A DNA stretch of 64,000 nucleotides from Malania oleifera (lineage: Eukaryota; Streptophyta; Magnoliopsida; Santalales; Ximeniaceae). The first letter of the stretch is position 1. Every line of letters begins with the position of its first letter. Shown piece by piece: positions 1 through 11,237 of the stretch. The stretch is from NCBI RefSeq assembly GCF_029873635.1, contig NC_080420.1, positions 53,683,457 to 53,747,456 on the forward strand. Reading direction: 5' to 3'. The notes below the pieces were generated by a model, which worked only from the letters and a program-made list of their open reading frames with translations, was not told the origin of the DNA and searched no databases. The position numbers and the translations under genes are program-made.

Positions 1-871
1 GTGCCCGTTATGAAGGTTTTTTGGTTAGGCCAGTAGATTTCTTATAGAGGCCGATTAACTTGACACTAGCCATTAAAGAGAAAAGCCAGACCATTACAAG
101 CAAAACTTGGCAGATCAATCAACTGCCTTTAGCTTCTGTCTAGACCAGTAGACCGCTCCATGTGGGTTGGTCAACTGCTCTAGGCTGCAAAGTCTAGTTC
201 GATCTCCTTTTGAATAATTTTTGTTAGTTTAAGTCCAAAAGTGTCATTTCTTTAGTATTCTTAGAGATTTACACAATAGTGCTCAATACAATAGGGAGAA
301 CAAATACAAATTTAAACAATTTATGTCTTCAAAAACTTCTCTCAATCCTTCAACAACTTTAACTCTAAATGGTCACCTATAAAATTACGTATTTAAATAA
401 AGTGTGGTTCTCATTCTCAATGATAAAAAAACAATAGTAGTTTTAGAAAAAAATGTCTGTCTTTATAAAAAAGTTTTAAGGTATGAAATAACCTTAGTTA
501 ATAAGGTTCCCAAACTTCAATGCCATTGATATGTCAAAATGCTCAATATGCTTAATGCACTATCATAAGAAAAATGTGATTAATATGCTCAAGATTCATT
601 CATAAAGGTATATAAAATGACCAACTTAAAATGCCTTTCATTATGCTCAATAGATAAAAAGATATGCAATCGAAAATTTCATAAGAATGACATAAGAAAG
701 CTCAAATTTACATGCTTTTCCCAAATAAAAACAATGCATTTTACAAAATTTTTGGCAAAATTTTAGCTTAAAAATTCAATAATCCATATACATCAAGCTG
801 CACAAAAGTCAACAACTTAGTATTGTTCAACAATTTGTTAATAGAGTTCTACAATTATAAAACATAATCAT
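1..871. repeat. left flank of duplicated block, LTR-derived
   Basis: AT-rich sequence without a credible gene. Bases 130-190 carry short repeated motifs of the gaccagtagaccg / ggtcaactgctc kind, like those found inside other LTRs of this window, so this is probably an older LTR into which the solo LTR at 872 inserted. The whole stretch recurs at 7861-8705 with many small indels. The left edge of the block coincides with the window edge, so its true start is unknown. Confidence 0.5.
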
Positions 872-1809
872 TGTTGACTTTTTGAATCCTATCCCGTTTT
901 GATTATGATAAAACACAACTTCTTATTTGTGTGCTAAGTGTATGAACAAGTTTATGCTTCTGTAAGCACAAATGTTCAATGCAAAATGAAAGCCTTAAAG
1001 TATCTAAACAAGCACATCATTTGGCTGTATTCCATGTATATGTAAAGAGCGAAGCTTGGAGACCTTGGATTTTTAGGTTTCAATTATGCATGCATATCAT
1101 CTGATTTGAATTGAAGCTCTCATATGACCTTAGACTGACCTTAAGCACTCTATATTTCATGGAAAATTATTTTACAAATGTGCAAAAATTATTTCAAGTG
1201 TAAAAATCAGTTTTGGAATGAAAAACTCCAAAATAAGTTTTTCAAAAACCCCTTCATGTTCCGTTGCATTGATGAGAACTTTTCTAGATCAATCTGTTCT
1301 CATCTTAAACATTGTTCAACACAAAAGTTGTGGGATTTCCTCTTAGCTTTATTTTTATACCAAGGATGTTCCATTTGGAATTTTATAGAAAACGTAATGA
1401 CCAAAATACGAAAATGTGTCTGCGGTAGAAAATTCTCTTCATGTTTCTGTCGCCTCAATAGTGAGCGATTTTCTTAATGAATTATTTCTTATCTTAAACT
1501 GTGTTCAATAGGAAAGTTATGGAATTTTCTCTTGACTTTATGTTAATACCAAGAACGTCCAATTTAAAGTTTTTAATAAAAAGTTATACCTGAAATATTG
1601 AAAGGGGTTTGCAACCTCTTGGGAAAGGTGTAGAAACGGCCATAAAGCGGCTAGTTTTCAAAATAAATTATATTTTAACACCATAACGGTCATAAAACGG
1701 TTATATCTCCAATTTGCTTATAAATACCTTGGACAAACACTTGAACAAGTCAAGAAAATCATTTGGAAAGCCTACTTGCATATTCTTTGATTCGTACTCA
1801 TATTTGAAA

Positions 1810-2345
1810 CCCATTTTGAAGATCAAGTTCATACTTTCTCCTACTCTTTCTTTTTGAAAATCCTTTTGGGGGAAATATTTTTGAGTTATTCAAGAAAGGC
1901 TTGAACATATATTCACACTCATATATATTGCTTGAAAGCCTTCTTGCATTTGATTTTACAAAGGTCAATCTTGAATAAAATATTTCTCCTAATCTTCTTT
2001 TGAAAATTCTTTTTGGAGAAAATCTTGTGAGTTATACAAGAAAGCTTTGAGCATATATTCACTCATATATATTGCTTGAAAGACTTTTTCCTCTTGATAT
2101 ATTTCAAAGATCAAATTTATATTTCTCCTACTTTCTTTTTTGAAAATATCTTTTGAGGAGAAAATCTTTTGGGTTATACAAGAAAGCTTTGAGCATATAT
2201 TCATTTAAATATACTTGCTTGAAAAGTTTCTTGAGAAAGGTTAGAGCATATATTCACACTCATATATTTTGCTTGAAAGCCTTTGTACATTTAAATATTT
2301 TAAAGGTCATTTGGAAAAAATCATTTCCTCCAAACTCTATTGAGC
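1810..2345 (+). repeat. tandem repeat in LTR, about 4 units of about 150 bp
   Basis: Imperfect units each contain tttctcct..., ttttgaaaat, gagaaaatctt, gttatacaagaaagctttgagcatatattcac and ttgcttgaaag. At least four are recognisable, downstream of the TATA box in the presumed R/U5 part of the LTR. The same array is present in copy B around 9670-10170. Confidence 0.75.
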
Positions 2346-2484
2346 TTCATATTTAAAATCACTTGAGAGTGCATCTAAAAGTATTTTTCATTGTACAAAT
2401 CAGCTTGTGAAGAAGCATTTCTTTGTGCGCAAAATTTATTTTACAAATCATTTGTATTTGCGGTTTGGGTTATAAACTGTTCTA

Positions 2485-2735
2485 AGTGAGGGGATATCAC
2501 ATGAAAAGGTAGCTCTGCCTATAAGGAGTGAGCCAAGTGAGGGGATATCGTTTGGAGAGGTGGCTCCGCCTATAAGAGTGGACCGAGTGAGGGGATATTG
2601 CTAGTAGAGGTAGCTCCGCCTATAAGGAGTGTGTAATGGGTGGCTCCGCCTATAAGGAGTGGACCGAGTGAGGGGTTTTTGCTTGGAAAGGTAGCTCCAC
2701 CTATAAGGAGTGTGTAACGGGTGGCTCCACTCGGT
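2485..2735 (+). repeat. short tandem repeat (gtgaggggatat / ggctccgcctataagg)
   Basis: About five imperfect copies of a roughly 45-50 bp unit containing gtgaggggatat and gctccgcctataaggagtg, in the 3' part of the solo LTR. Repeated in copy B at 10320-10580. Confidence 0.75.
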
Positions 2736-2995
2736 TTGAAGGATTGTTATAGAGGAAATCCTTAAGTGGTTTGCTTGAGGCGTGGTGATAGCTGAACCTT
2801 ATAGTCATTCTCTCTTTCCCTACTCTATTTAAATTTTCGCACGTATATGTTTACATTTATTTTGTTGTAATTGTTTTACATACTTGCATTTAATTTTGAT
2901 TGGGATATTATTTGTGAATCGGTTAAATAATTAGCAAAAGTTTTTAAAAATCCAATTTGCCCCCCCCCCCCCTCTTGGGATTACACCAATCCTCA

Positions 2996-3304
2996 TAATC
3001 ATATATCTATACAAATATCAAATAATGTCACCATCAAAATCTAGAATCAAAATATGCTACAACCGCAATCTAGACAGTTAACAAAATCCACACAAGTTCA
3101 CAAATTATATAGTGTATGACCAAAACATATATCCATAAGGGTAACAAAAAGACATAAGAAGTAAAACACAAGTAGTCACATAGGAGGTGTGAAGGAGACA
3201 AGTATTGATACAAGAGGAACTGCATCATCTATTGGAAATGGTAGTGCTGGTTTGCATGTATCTGGTCCACATGCTCAACCATCTCTTAGCAAAGGGAGGA
3301 CACC
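2996..3304. repeat. right flank of the duplicated block
   Basis: This stretch is almost identical to 10833-11138 and ends at ggaggacacc, where the LTR at 3305 begins. A frame starting at 3189 reads from this flank into the LTR, so it is a chimera and not a gene. In copy B the same bases run on into tttaggtaaa, which is the uninterrupted version of the site. Confidence 0.7.
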
Positions 3305-5494
3305 TGTTGACCTTATAGGTCACACCCTGGTTTTGATAATGACAAACTCAATTGTATTTAATAAATATCCAGTTCATGTGCAGGTTTATACTAACATACA
3401 TTCAAGGGCACGTGAAAGCTTGAAGACAATTTCATATTCCCAATTGTAATATCTCTAAGTGAATTTTGTCTGTAATAGTAATTAGGCTGTCTGTAATAGT
3501 AATTAGGGTACTGGTTTGTAATAAGCTCACACACATCACATGAATGATTTACTTTGTAAGCTCAAACCGAACCATAGAAAGACCTTAGAGTGTACCTTCG
3601 GGCGACCGAAGGTCGACCGACACCGGACTTTTTCAGTGTCTTCAAAATTGGACCCCAAGTGGCCTTAGGACACACACATATGCACATATGTTTATTAGAC
3701 ACTTAAAATTGATTGAGTTGGGACAATTCGGGACCGAAATGCACACTTGGTGCACTTTCGGTCGACCGAGCCAAACAGTTCAAATTGGCCCGGTCGATCG
3801 AAACCGGTCCGGGTCAACTATTTGACCCGGTCCCGGTCGACCGACCCCTTACAGGTCATTTGACCTCGGTCGACCGAACCACTTGGGAGTCAACTATTTG
3901 ACCCCCCGGTCGACCGACCACTTTTTGTACTCCAACAACTCGGTCGACCGAAGCGCCTCGGGAGAATTCCCAACAACTCGGTCGACCGAGCCGTGCAGTT
4001 CAAAAAGGCCTCGGTCGACCGAAACTCGGAGATTTCAAAAATCGCCCTAACCCGGTCGACCGACCCCTTAGTTCAAAATGCCCTCGGTCGACCGAGCTAC
4101 TTGAGTCCCGGTCGACCGAGCTACTTTTGGTCGACCGGACCTCTCGGGTTGCCCTGATTTTTTTACCGCGATTAAATTTTTTAAACAGGGTTAAATTTTC
4201 TTAAGTGTCATTAATCTTTTCTGAAAATTCCTAATAAGTCCCCAACGGTCAAAATTCTTGGTATGTCTATATATACTCCTTCATTTGGTGGATTAAGTAG
4301 GGATTAGCAAATAAATTAAGAAAAATTTTCTCTCAAGCCAAATACTCATATTTGCCTCCTACTACTTACATTACTTTGAAAACCTACTCAAGCTTACACT
4401 CTTCATCTATCCAAATCATTTGTAAGTGTATTGAGTCTTTTATTTTTGGTTAGCTCTTCATATAGCTGTGTATTTGAATCGATTTTTGAGAGCATAACCT
4501 AAGTTTTCTTAGGAGGCTTTGCCAATAAGCCTGCCCTAAGAAAGACTCTTTGTGACATCCCAAGTATTGCACTCTAGTTGCAATATCTTAGGAAGTTCAT
4601 TTTTGTTTGGAGATTGCAAAAATACTTTCAAACATATTTGAATATCTTGTGGTGTTCATATTGATATATTTGGGAAAGGATATTCAGTGTGTGTGTGATA
4701 TATAAATCTTTGTGGTATTGTTTGTACAAGTTTTATAAATATATATCATTTACCGAAAACAAAGATTATCTACTTTGCAATACAAGCACATACGCATTCT
4801 ATTGATTGATAATATCGAGGCTTGCTTGGTATTCTGTGTGAACACTCTTGACTGAATATTTTGAAGTGCACAGATTATTATTGACACTCTCACGTACGTG
4901 TTACACTGATAGAAAACATAGTTGAGAGATTGACATATTTAGACCACACAGAGCTTACATTTTAAATCACTTGTGGTGTTTGTGGTTGTGCGCATTTGTG
5001 GTACATATCTGCTTTACTTGAAAGCACAATTGTATTGTACCTTTGATTGTATATCTGAGAGATTCCAGGCGTGGCCTGAGGGGGCGGTAATCCAGCCCGG
5101 TAAGGATTGGTGTAAAGGTTGAGGTCAGCCCCGCTAATTGACCTGGTTAAGGTTGAGGTCAGCCTTATGGTAATTTGACCTGGTTTGTATAGGTGACGCT
5201 CCACCCGTTTAAGCGAGCAAGGTATTGTGATAATCCTTGTGCTGGTTAGCCAAGGAGGGGACGTAGGCGGTTGGCCGAACCTCGATAACATATCCGCGTG
5301 TCATCTTCTTTTTACTGCTTTCTGATACTTGTGTGATTGTTTAAACTGCTTCATCTGATCTCTGGCACATTTACATCATTTGCACTAGATTGACCCTAGG
5401 CTTGTGAACATACTGCTGCTAGGAGGAATACTTAGAAGGTAAAATTTAAAAATACCAATTCACCCCCCCTCTTGGGATCACGGTAAAGCTAACA
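3305..5494 (+). repeat. 5' LTR of a copia (SIRE/Maximus-like) element
   Basis: Begins TGTTGACCTTATAGGTCACA and ends CACGGTAAAGCTAACA, about 2190 bp, followed at once by a tRNA-Met primer binding site. A TATA box lies at 4268-4275 (tctatatatactcc). The region upstream of it holds the GGTCGACC array. Near 5100-5190 a motif containing ggttgaggtcagcc and aattgacctgg occurs twice. The LTR at 28626 has the same start, the same end and the same ggttgaggtcagcc segment, but is clearly diverged elsewhere. Confidence 0.85.
3611..4136. repeat. array of 12 GGTCGACC palindromes
   Basis: The octamer GGTCGACC (core GTCGAC) occurs 12 times in about 530 bp at irregular spacing, ten of them as the 10-bp palindrome CGGTCGACCG. 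It sits about 130 bp upstream of the LTR TATA box. I count one near-miss, CGGTCGATCG, a single C-to-T change. The irregular spacing with unrelated sequence between copies is unlike an ordinary tandem repeat. Confidence 0.9.
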
Positions 5495-5496
5495 AT

Positions 5497-5509
5497 TGGT
5501 ATCAGAGCC
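5497..5509 (+). promoter_or_regulatory. primer binding site, initiator tRNA-Met
   Basis: TGGTATCAGAGCC lies two bases after the end of the LTR and is complementary to the 3' end of plant initiator tRNA-Met, the standard reverse-transcription primer of copia and gypsy elements. Confidence 0.9.
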
Positions 5510-5550
5510 AAGTTGCATAGACTGATTGTTATTTTGCACAAAGTTCACAT

Positions 5551-5596
5551 ATGGCTCATAGCTCCGTGACCCCTTTCCCTGAGGGACCATCTTCCA
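5551..5596 (+). pseudogene. first codons of copia gag, truncated
   Basis: An ATG at 5551 opens a frame reading MAHSSVTPFPEGPSST, the usual start of a SIRE-type gag. It then runs into unrelated GC-rich sequence near 5597, so the rest of gag and all of pol are missing. The neighbouring LTR and primer site place it correctly for gag. Confidence 0.65.
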
Positions 5597-7860
5597 CATG
5601 ACCCCGTTTTTAGCGGTGCTGAATGACCCCTTCTGGCACCCGAGGCTGCGCATTCTCCTTCCGCCTACCGCTTGGAAGGTGTGGCGGGGGGGCTGCGGGA
5701 TTGTCTCTCCGGCCCCTATGTCCTCTGCGACTTGAGGGTGCAGCTGGGTTCCCTACGACTGAGGATTGAATCCAACATGGGATATCATTCTTATCTTTTC
5801 AATTGAAGTATTCCTTCTTGTTTGGTTGCTTTCCGCCATTTTACTCTTTCCTTGCCATAGGTTTTTGATTCTTGTGCCTTCGCTCGACACGGGGTTGATA
5901 TTCGTCCTAATTTATTCTTCACTTTGAAACCTACTACTTTTGCCTAAGGTTACTTTTTTTCATTGTTCCGTTATAGTGGTTTCTAGTTAGTGGCAATATT
6001 TTTTCCATCTTTCTTTTTATTTCCTCTGATCTTTTTATCATAGCTAACATAACTTTTATTTACAAGAATCATTTTATGGAATGTAGTCAAGTAACTAATC
6101 TATACTTGTCTATAGCCTTTTTCTTTTTTCATCATTTATTCATGATCTCCAATAAAAGACTGAATGTGAGGGCTTGAAATGATGGCTGTACTATGCTATG
6201 TGGTGATATTTCAAGTTCTTATCATATGTATTGACGTTAAATTTTTTTATGATTGACAGCAAATTTGTTGTTGAACTTTCCTTCGATTTAATGAAGTTCT
6301 ATTTGCTCTAGTTCAAACATTGACTTCCAGATAAAGTTACAATGCTCCGCAAAATTGTTCTCTCGATCGATTACTAATTTTCAAGGTTACAATTGTTTCC
6401 TATTTTACTTAAATGGATCGTATCCAATGGAGGTTTGATCCTTCTTGACAAATTTTCAATCGGTCAAAATTCAAAAATAATAATTAAGAATATTTATTCA
6501 ATGCTAAAATTTGCTATTTTTTTTGGAAGAAGGACATAGTTCCATGAACATGGATCAGATGATCAAGCTCTACTATCATGTCTACGTTCAAAGATAAGAA
6601 CAAACCCTTGCTACCATGTTTACAAATATCATTAAATAATATATCATAAAGACAACAAAAGGAATTGATTACACAACCCTGACGATCATGAGCCCGCCAT
6701 CCTTTTCTTTGTGTTAATGTTCTAATTTGGATCCGATAACTTTAATGACACCTTTTTGCCTAGTAGGTGATTTTTTTTATGAGAATCTTTAGCCTTATAG
6801 ATTCTAAAAAATTAGACTCGTGTTGAGCAGAAAAGCCCTCCAGAGGTGTGCTGTGTTTTTATTCTTTTGTTGTGTATTAATTTCGCAGGGTGTGTACTAG
6901 AGTGCTACACACGTTTGTTAGGAGTAAGTGTGGTGGGACGAGGGGGTCCCGAGTGTACAATATTGTGTTGTTTTGGGGTTTAATCCTCGGTGGGTTGGGT
7001 GTGTCTGGATGCATGAAATTATGTTTTTGGGGGGTGTAATTCGGTGGGATTGTGTGTCCCGAAGTGTCTCTAACCATCGGGGTGGCCAAAGTCGTGTGAT
7101 AGGTTTGTGTACCTCGGGTGCTCTATTCTCCGTAGTGCGACAAAATGTTGTTGGTGGTTGTCTACAAGTGGGCACGTAATCCTTGTGCTTGAATATTGAA
7201 TATTAGTGAAAGGCCAAACTGGCTTAGTTTCGGGAGGTGGACATGGGTTAGCTGATGAACCCATTATAAAATCTTATATTCCAACTCGTTATGCTCGGAG
7301 GCCCCAAAGCGACATCACCGAGGTGATTTTTAATTGGGTTTAATAAAAATTTAAAGTGTTTGATTCCAAAATTTAAAGCACATTACACAATCCAAGCAAA
7401 CACAATAATAAAAGCAAGTAGAGAAGAGAGTTGAAAACACATTTATATAGTCCGAAAGTCCAACTTCCGGTCATTCCATCAAGTTACCACCTTGAGGTTC
7501 CATACAACTACCCCCCTTGTGGCCTTAATGTCAAACAAGGACAAACCTTTTATAAAATCTCCCTTTCTTTCATCATGGAGGCAATATCACCAATTTACAA
7601 AAAAAGAGTCATTCACTGAGATTTTGTCACATGATGCTTAATGCAAGTGTTAATATCAAAAGGGAACTCTCCAAAGATAGAATGAATGGATGCACTTTGA
7701 GTTTCTCTAAAAAACATTTTCTCTGGAGAGAGCAGTTTGAGAAACGAAGGAATTTAAGAGAGATAGAGTTTTGACAACTCGATAAATAATTTTAATATTC
7801 TTAGCTTTGCTTCTTGGTCTTATAATGTGGATATTAATAGAGTTTAAGAACTATCTATTC
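5597..7860. other. unidentified sequence, no gene
   Basis: Bases 5597-5790 are unusually GC-rich for the window and keep an open frame of about 50 codons that I do not recognise; it could be a captured gene fragment. 5800-6870 is AT-rich without signals. 6880-7265 is GT-rich with short overlapping frames on both strands, likely chance. Around 7430-7520 the minus strand reads ggactatataaatgtg, a TATA-like context typical of LTRs, so this may be a minus-strand LTR fragment. Confidence 0.4.
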
Positions 7861-10800
7861 GTGCCCGTTAATGAAGTTTTTTTTGTTAGCCATTAAATTT
7901 CTTATAAGCCGATTAACTTGGACACTACCCATTAAGAGACACGCCGACCATTACCGCAAAATTGGCAGATCATCAACTGCCTATGAGCTGTCTGTCTAGA
8001 CCATAGACCCTCCATGTTGGGTTTTGCCAACTGCTCTAGGCGTGCAAAGTCTAGTTTCGATCTCCTTTTGAATAAATAATTTTGTTATTTTTAAGTCAAT
8101 GTCATTTCTTTAGTATTCTTAAGATTTACCATATTTCCTCAATACAATAGGGAGAACAAATACAATTTAAACAATTGAATGTCTCAAAACTTCTCTCATC
8201 CCTTCCACAACTTAACTCTAAATGGTCACCTATAAATTAACGTATTTAAATAAATTGGTTCTCATTCTCAATGCTAAAAAAACATAGTATTTTTAGAAAA
8301 ATGCCGTCTTTATAAAAAAGTTTTAAGGTATTGAAATAACCTTAGTTATAAGGTTCCCAAACATTCAATTTGCCATTGATATGTCACAATCTCATGTGCT
8401 AATGCACTACATAAGAAAATTGATTCATATGCTCAGATTCTTCATAAGAGTATATACATGACCCACCTTAAAATGCCTTCATTATGCTCAATAGATAAAA
8501 TATATGCAATCGAAAATTCATAAGAATACATAAGAAAGCTCAACTTTACATGCTTTTCCCAAAGAAAAACATGCTTTGACAAATTTTTGGCAAAATTTTA
8601 GCTTAAAATGCAATAATCCATAGACAACATCAACTCACAAAGTCAACAACTTAGTATTGTTCGACATATTGTTAATAAGGTCTACATTAATAAAACATAA
8701 TCCATTGTTGACTTTTTGAATCCTATCCCGTTTTGATATGATAAACACAACTTCTCATTTGTGTGTGCTAAGTGTTTAACAAGTTTTATGGCTCTGTAAG
8801 CCAAAGTTTTCAATGCAAAGTAACAGCCTTAAAGTATCTAAACGTCACACACATCATTTGGCTGTATCCATTTATATTAAGAGCGAAGCTTGAGACCTTG
8901 GATTTTTTAGGTTTCAATTATGCAGCATTCATCTGATTTGAATGAAGCTCTTCATAGTCACCTTAGACTGACCTTAACACTCTATATTTTCAGGATATTA
9001 TTTTCAAAGTGCAAAAAAAATGATTTCAATTGTAAAAATCAGTGTTTGAATGAAAAACGCCAAATAAAAAAAAGTTTTTTCAAAAACCCTTCATGTTCCG
9101 TTGCATTGATGAGAAACTTTTCTAGATCATCTCTGTTTCTCATCTTAAACTGTGTTCACACAAAAGTTGTGGATTTCCCTCGTTAGCTTTATTTTTATAC
9201 AGATAGATGTCATTTGGAATTTTATATAAGAAAACGTATGAACCAAAATACGAAAATGTGTCTGGCGTAGCAAAGTCCTCATGTTTCTGTCGCCTCATAG
9301 TGAGCGATTCTTAATGCAATTATAGTCTTATCTTAACTGTGGTTTCAATAGGAAAAGTTTTATGGAATTTTCTCTTGACTTGTATTTAATACCAAGAACG
9401 TCCAATTTTCAAGTTTTTAATAAAAGTTAGACCTGAAATATTGAAAGGGGTTTTGCAACCTCTTGGGAAAGTTAGACACGCCATACATCGGCTTAGTTGT
9501 CAAAATAAATATATTTTTAACACAACACGGTCCATACAAAACGTTATATCTCATTTGCTATAAATACCTTGGACAAACACTTGAAAAACAATTCAATAAA
9601 ATCATTTGGAAAGCCTACCTTGCATATTCTTTGTTCGTACTCATATTTGCAACCGCATTTGAAGATCAAGTCATTACTTTTCCTCTCCGACTCTTTCTTT
9701 TTGAAAATCCTTTTGGTTGAATTATTTTTGAGTATTCAAGACAGGCTTGAACATATATATTCACACCATATGATTGCCTGAAAGCCTTCTTGTCTTTGAT
9801 TTTACAAAGGTCTATCTTGAATAAAATATTTCTCTAATCTCTTTGAAATTCTTTTTGGAAAAATCGTGTGAGTTATACAAGAAAGCTTTGAGCCTATCTT
9901 CACTCATAATAATTGCGTGAAAGACTTTTTTCCCCTTTATATCGTTCAAAATCAATTTCTATTTTCTCCTACGTTCTTTTTTGAAATATCTTTTGATGAG
10001 AAATCTTTTGTGTTATACAAGAAGGCTTTGAGATATATTCATTTATAATACTGGCTTGAAAGTTTCTTGAGAAGGTTAGAAGCATATATTCACACTCATA
10101 CTTTTGCTTGACGCCGTTTGTACATTTAATCTTTTCAAGTCATTTGGAAAAAATCATTTCTCAACTCTATTGAGCTTCATATGTAAAATCACTTGAGAGT
10201 GCATTAAACGTATTTTTTCATTGTACAAATCATCTTTGTGAAGAGCCCATTTCTTCTGTGCGGCAAAATTTATTACAAATCATTTGTATTTGCGGTTTGG
10301 TGTTAAGTGACTGTTTCTAAGTGAGGGGATATCACAATGAAAAGTAGCTCTGCCATAAGAGTGAGCCAAGTGAGGGGATCTCGTTTTGGAGAGGAGTTTG
10401 CTGCTCCGCCTATAAGAATGGACCGAGTGAGGGGATATTGCTAGTAGAGGTAGCTCCGCCTATCGGTAGTTGTGTAATGGGTGCTTCCGCCTATAAGAGT
10501 GGAGCGCGAGTGAGGGGTTTTTTGCTTTGGAAAGGTAGCTCCACCTATAGGAGTGTGTAACGGGTGGCTCCACTCGGTTTGAAGGATTGTTATATAGGAA
10601 ATCCTTAAGTGGGTTTGCTTGAGTCTTTTTATGCCTGAACTCTTATAGTCTTCTCTCTTTCCCTACTCCATTTAATTTTTCGCCCTTATATGTTTACTTT
10701 AATTGTGTAATTGTTTACATACTTGCATTTAATTTTGATTGGGATATTATTTGTGAATCGGTTAAATAATTAGCAAAAGTTTTTAAAAATCCAATTTGCC

Positions 10801-11138
10801 CCCCCCCCTCTTGGGATTACACCAATCCTCATATCATATATCTATACAAATATCAAATAATGTCACCATCAAATCTAGAATCAAAATATGCTACAACCGC
10901 AATCTAGACAGTTAACAAAATCCACACAAGTTCACAAATTATATAGTGTATGACCAAAACATATATCCATAAGGGTAACAAAAAGACATAACAAGTAAAA
11001 CACAAGTAGTCACATAGGAGGTGTGAAGGAGACAAGTATTGATACAAGAGGAACTGCATCATCTATTGGAAATGGTAGTGCTGGTTTGCATGTATCTGGT
11101 CCACATGCTCAACCATCTCTTAGCAAAGGGAGGACACC
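7861..11138. repeat. copy B of the 1-3304 block, indel-rich
   Basis: Starts gtgcccgtta, the same ten bases as window position 1, and stays alignable with 1-3304 throughout. From 7861 to about 10725 it differs from copy A by very frequent 1-3 base insertions and deletions, including in homopolymers. From about 10725 to 11138 the two are nearly identical apart from a shorter C-tract and a few single differences. It includes a second solo LTR at 8706-10831 (TATA at 9559). The match ends at ggaggacacct, one base past the point where copy A is interrupted by the LTR at 3305. Confidence 0.85.
8706..10831 (+). repeat. solo LTR, copy B
   Basis: Same family and arrangement as 872-2995: start TGTTGACTTTTTGAATCC, TATA box tataaata at 9559-9566, the roughly 150-bp array, the gtgaggggat array, and an end at the C-tract followed by ttgggattacaccaatcctca. 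No primer site or gag follows. Confidence 0.75.
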
Positions 11139-11237
11139 TTTAGGTAAAAAAATTCGCTCATAGATTGCATCTCCTCTCGAATGTGCATATGCTCAACAAC
11201 TAGCTTTTCCATACAAATTTGGATCATTCAAATGGGC

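Larger units (their letters stand above)
872..2995 (+). repeat. solo LTR (copia-type), copy A
   Basis: Starts TGTTGACTTTTTGAATCC, a start shared with the LTR at 56942. It ends near the C-tract and cttgggattacaccaatcctca, the usual 3' end of these LTRs. No primer binding site or gag follows, and no polypurine tract precedes it. The 9-mer cataatcat occurs immediately before it (863-871) and overlapping its end (2994-3002), which suggests a target-site duplication around a solo LTR, although the exact 5-bp repeat cannot be fixed. A TATA box (tataaata) lies at 1719-1726. The short frames inside it are not genes. Confidence 0.75.

Noticed and set aside
3189-3449. 86-codon plus-strand frame
   Set aside because: It crosses the junction between the duplicated flank and the LTR at 3305; copy B shows a different continuation.
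6877-7264. overlapping frames on both strands
   Set aside because: GT-rich sequence free of stops by composition; no recognisable motif in any frame.
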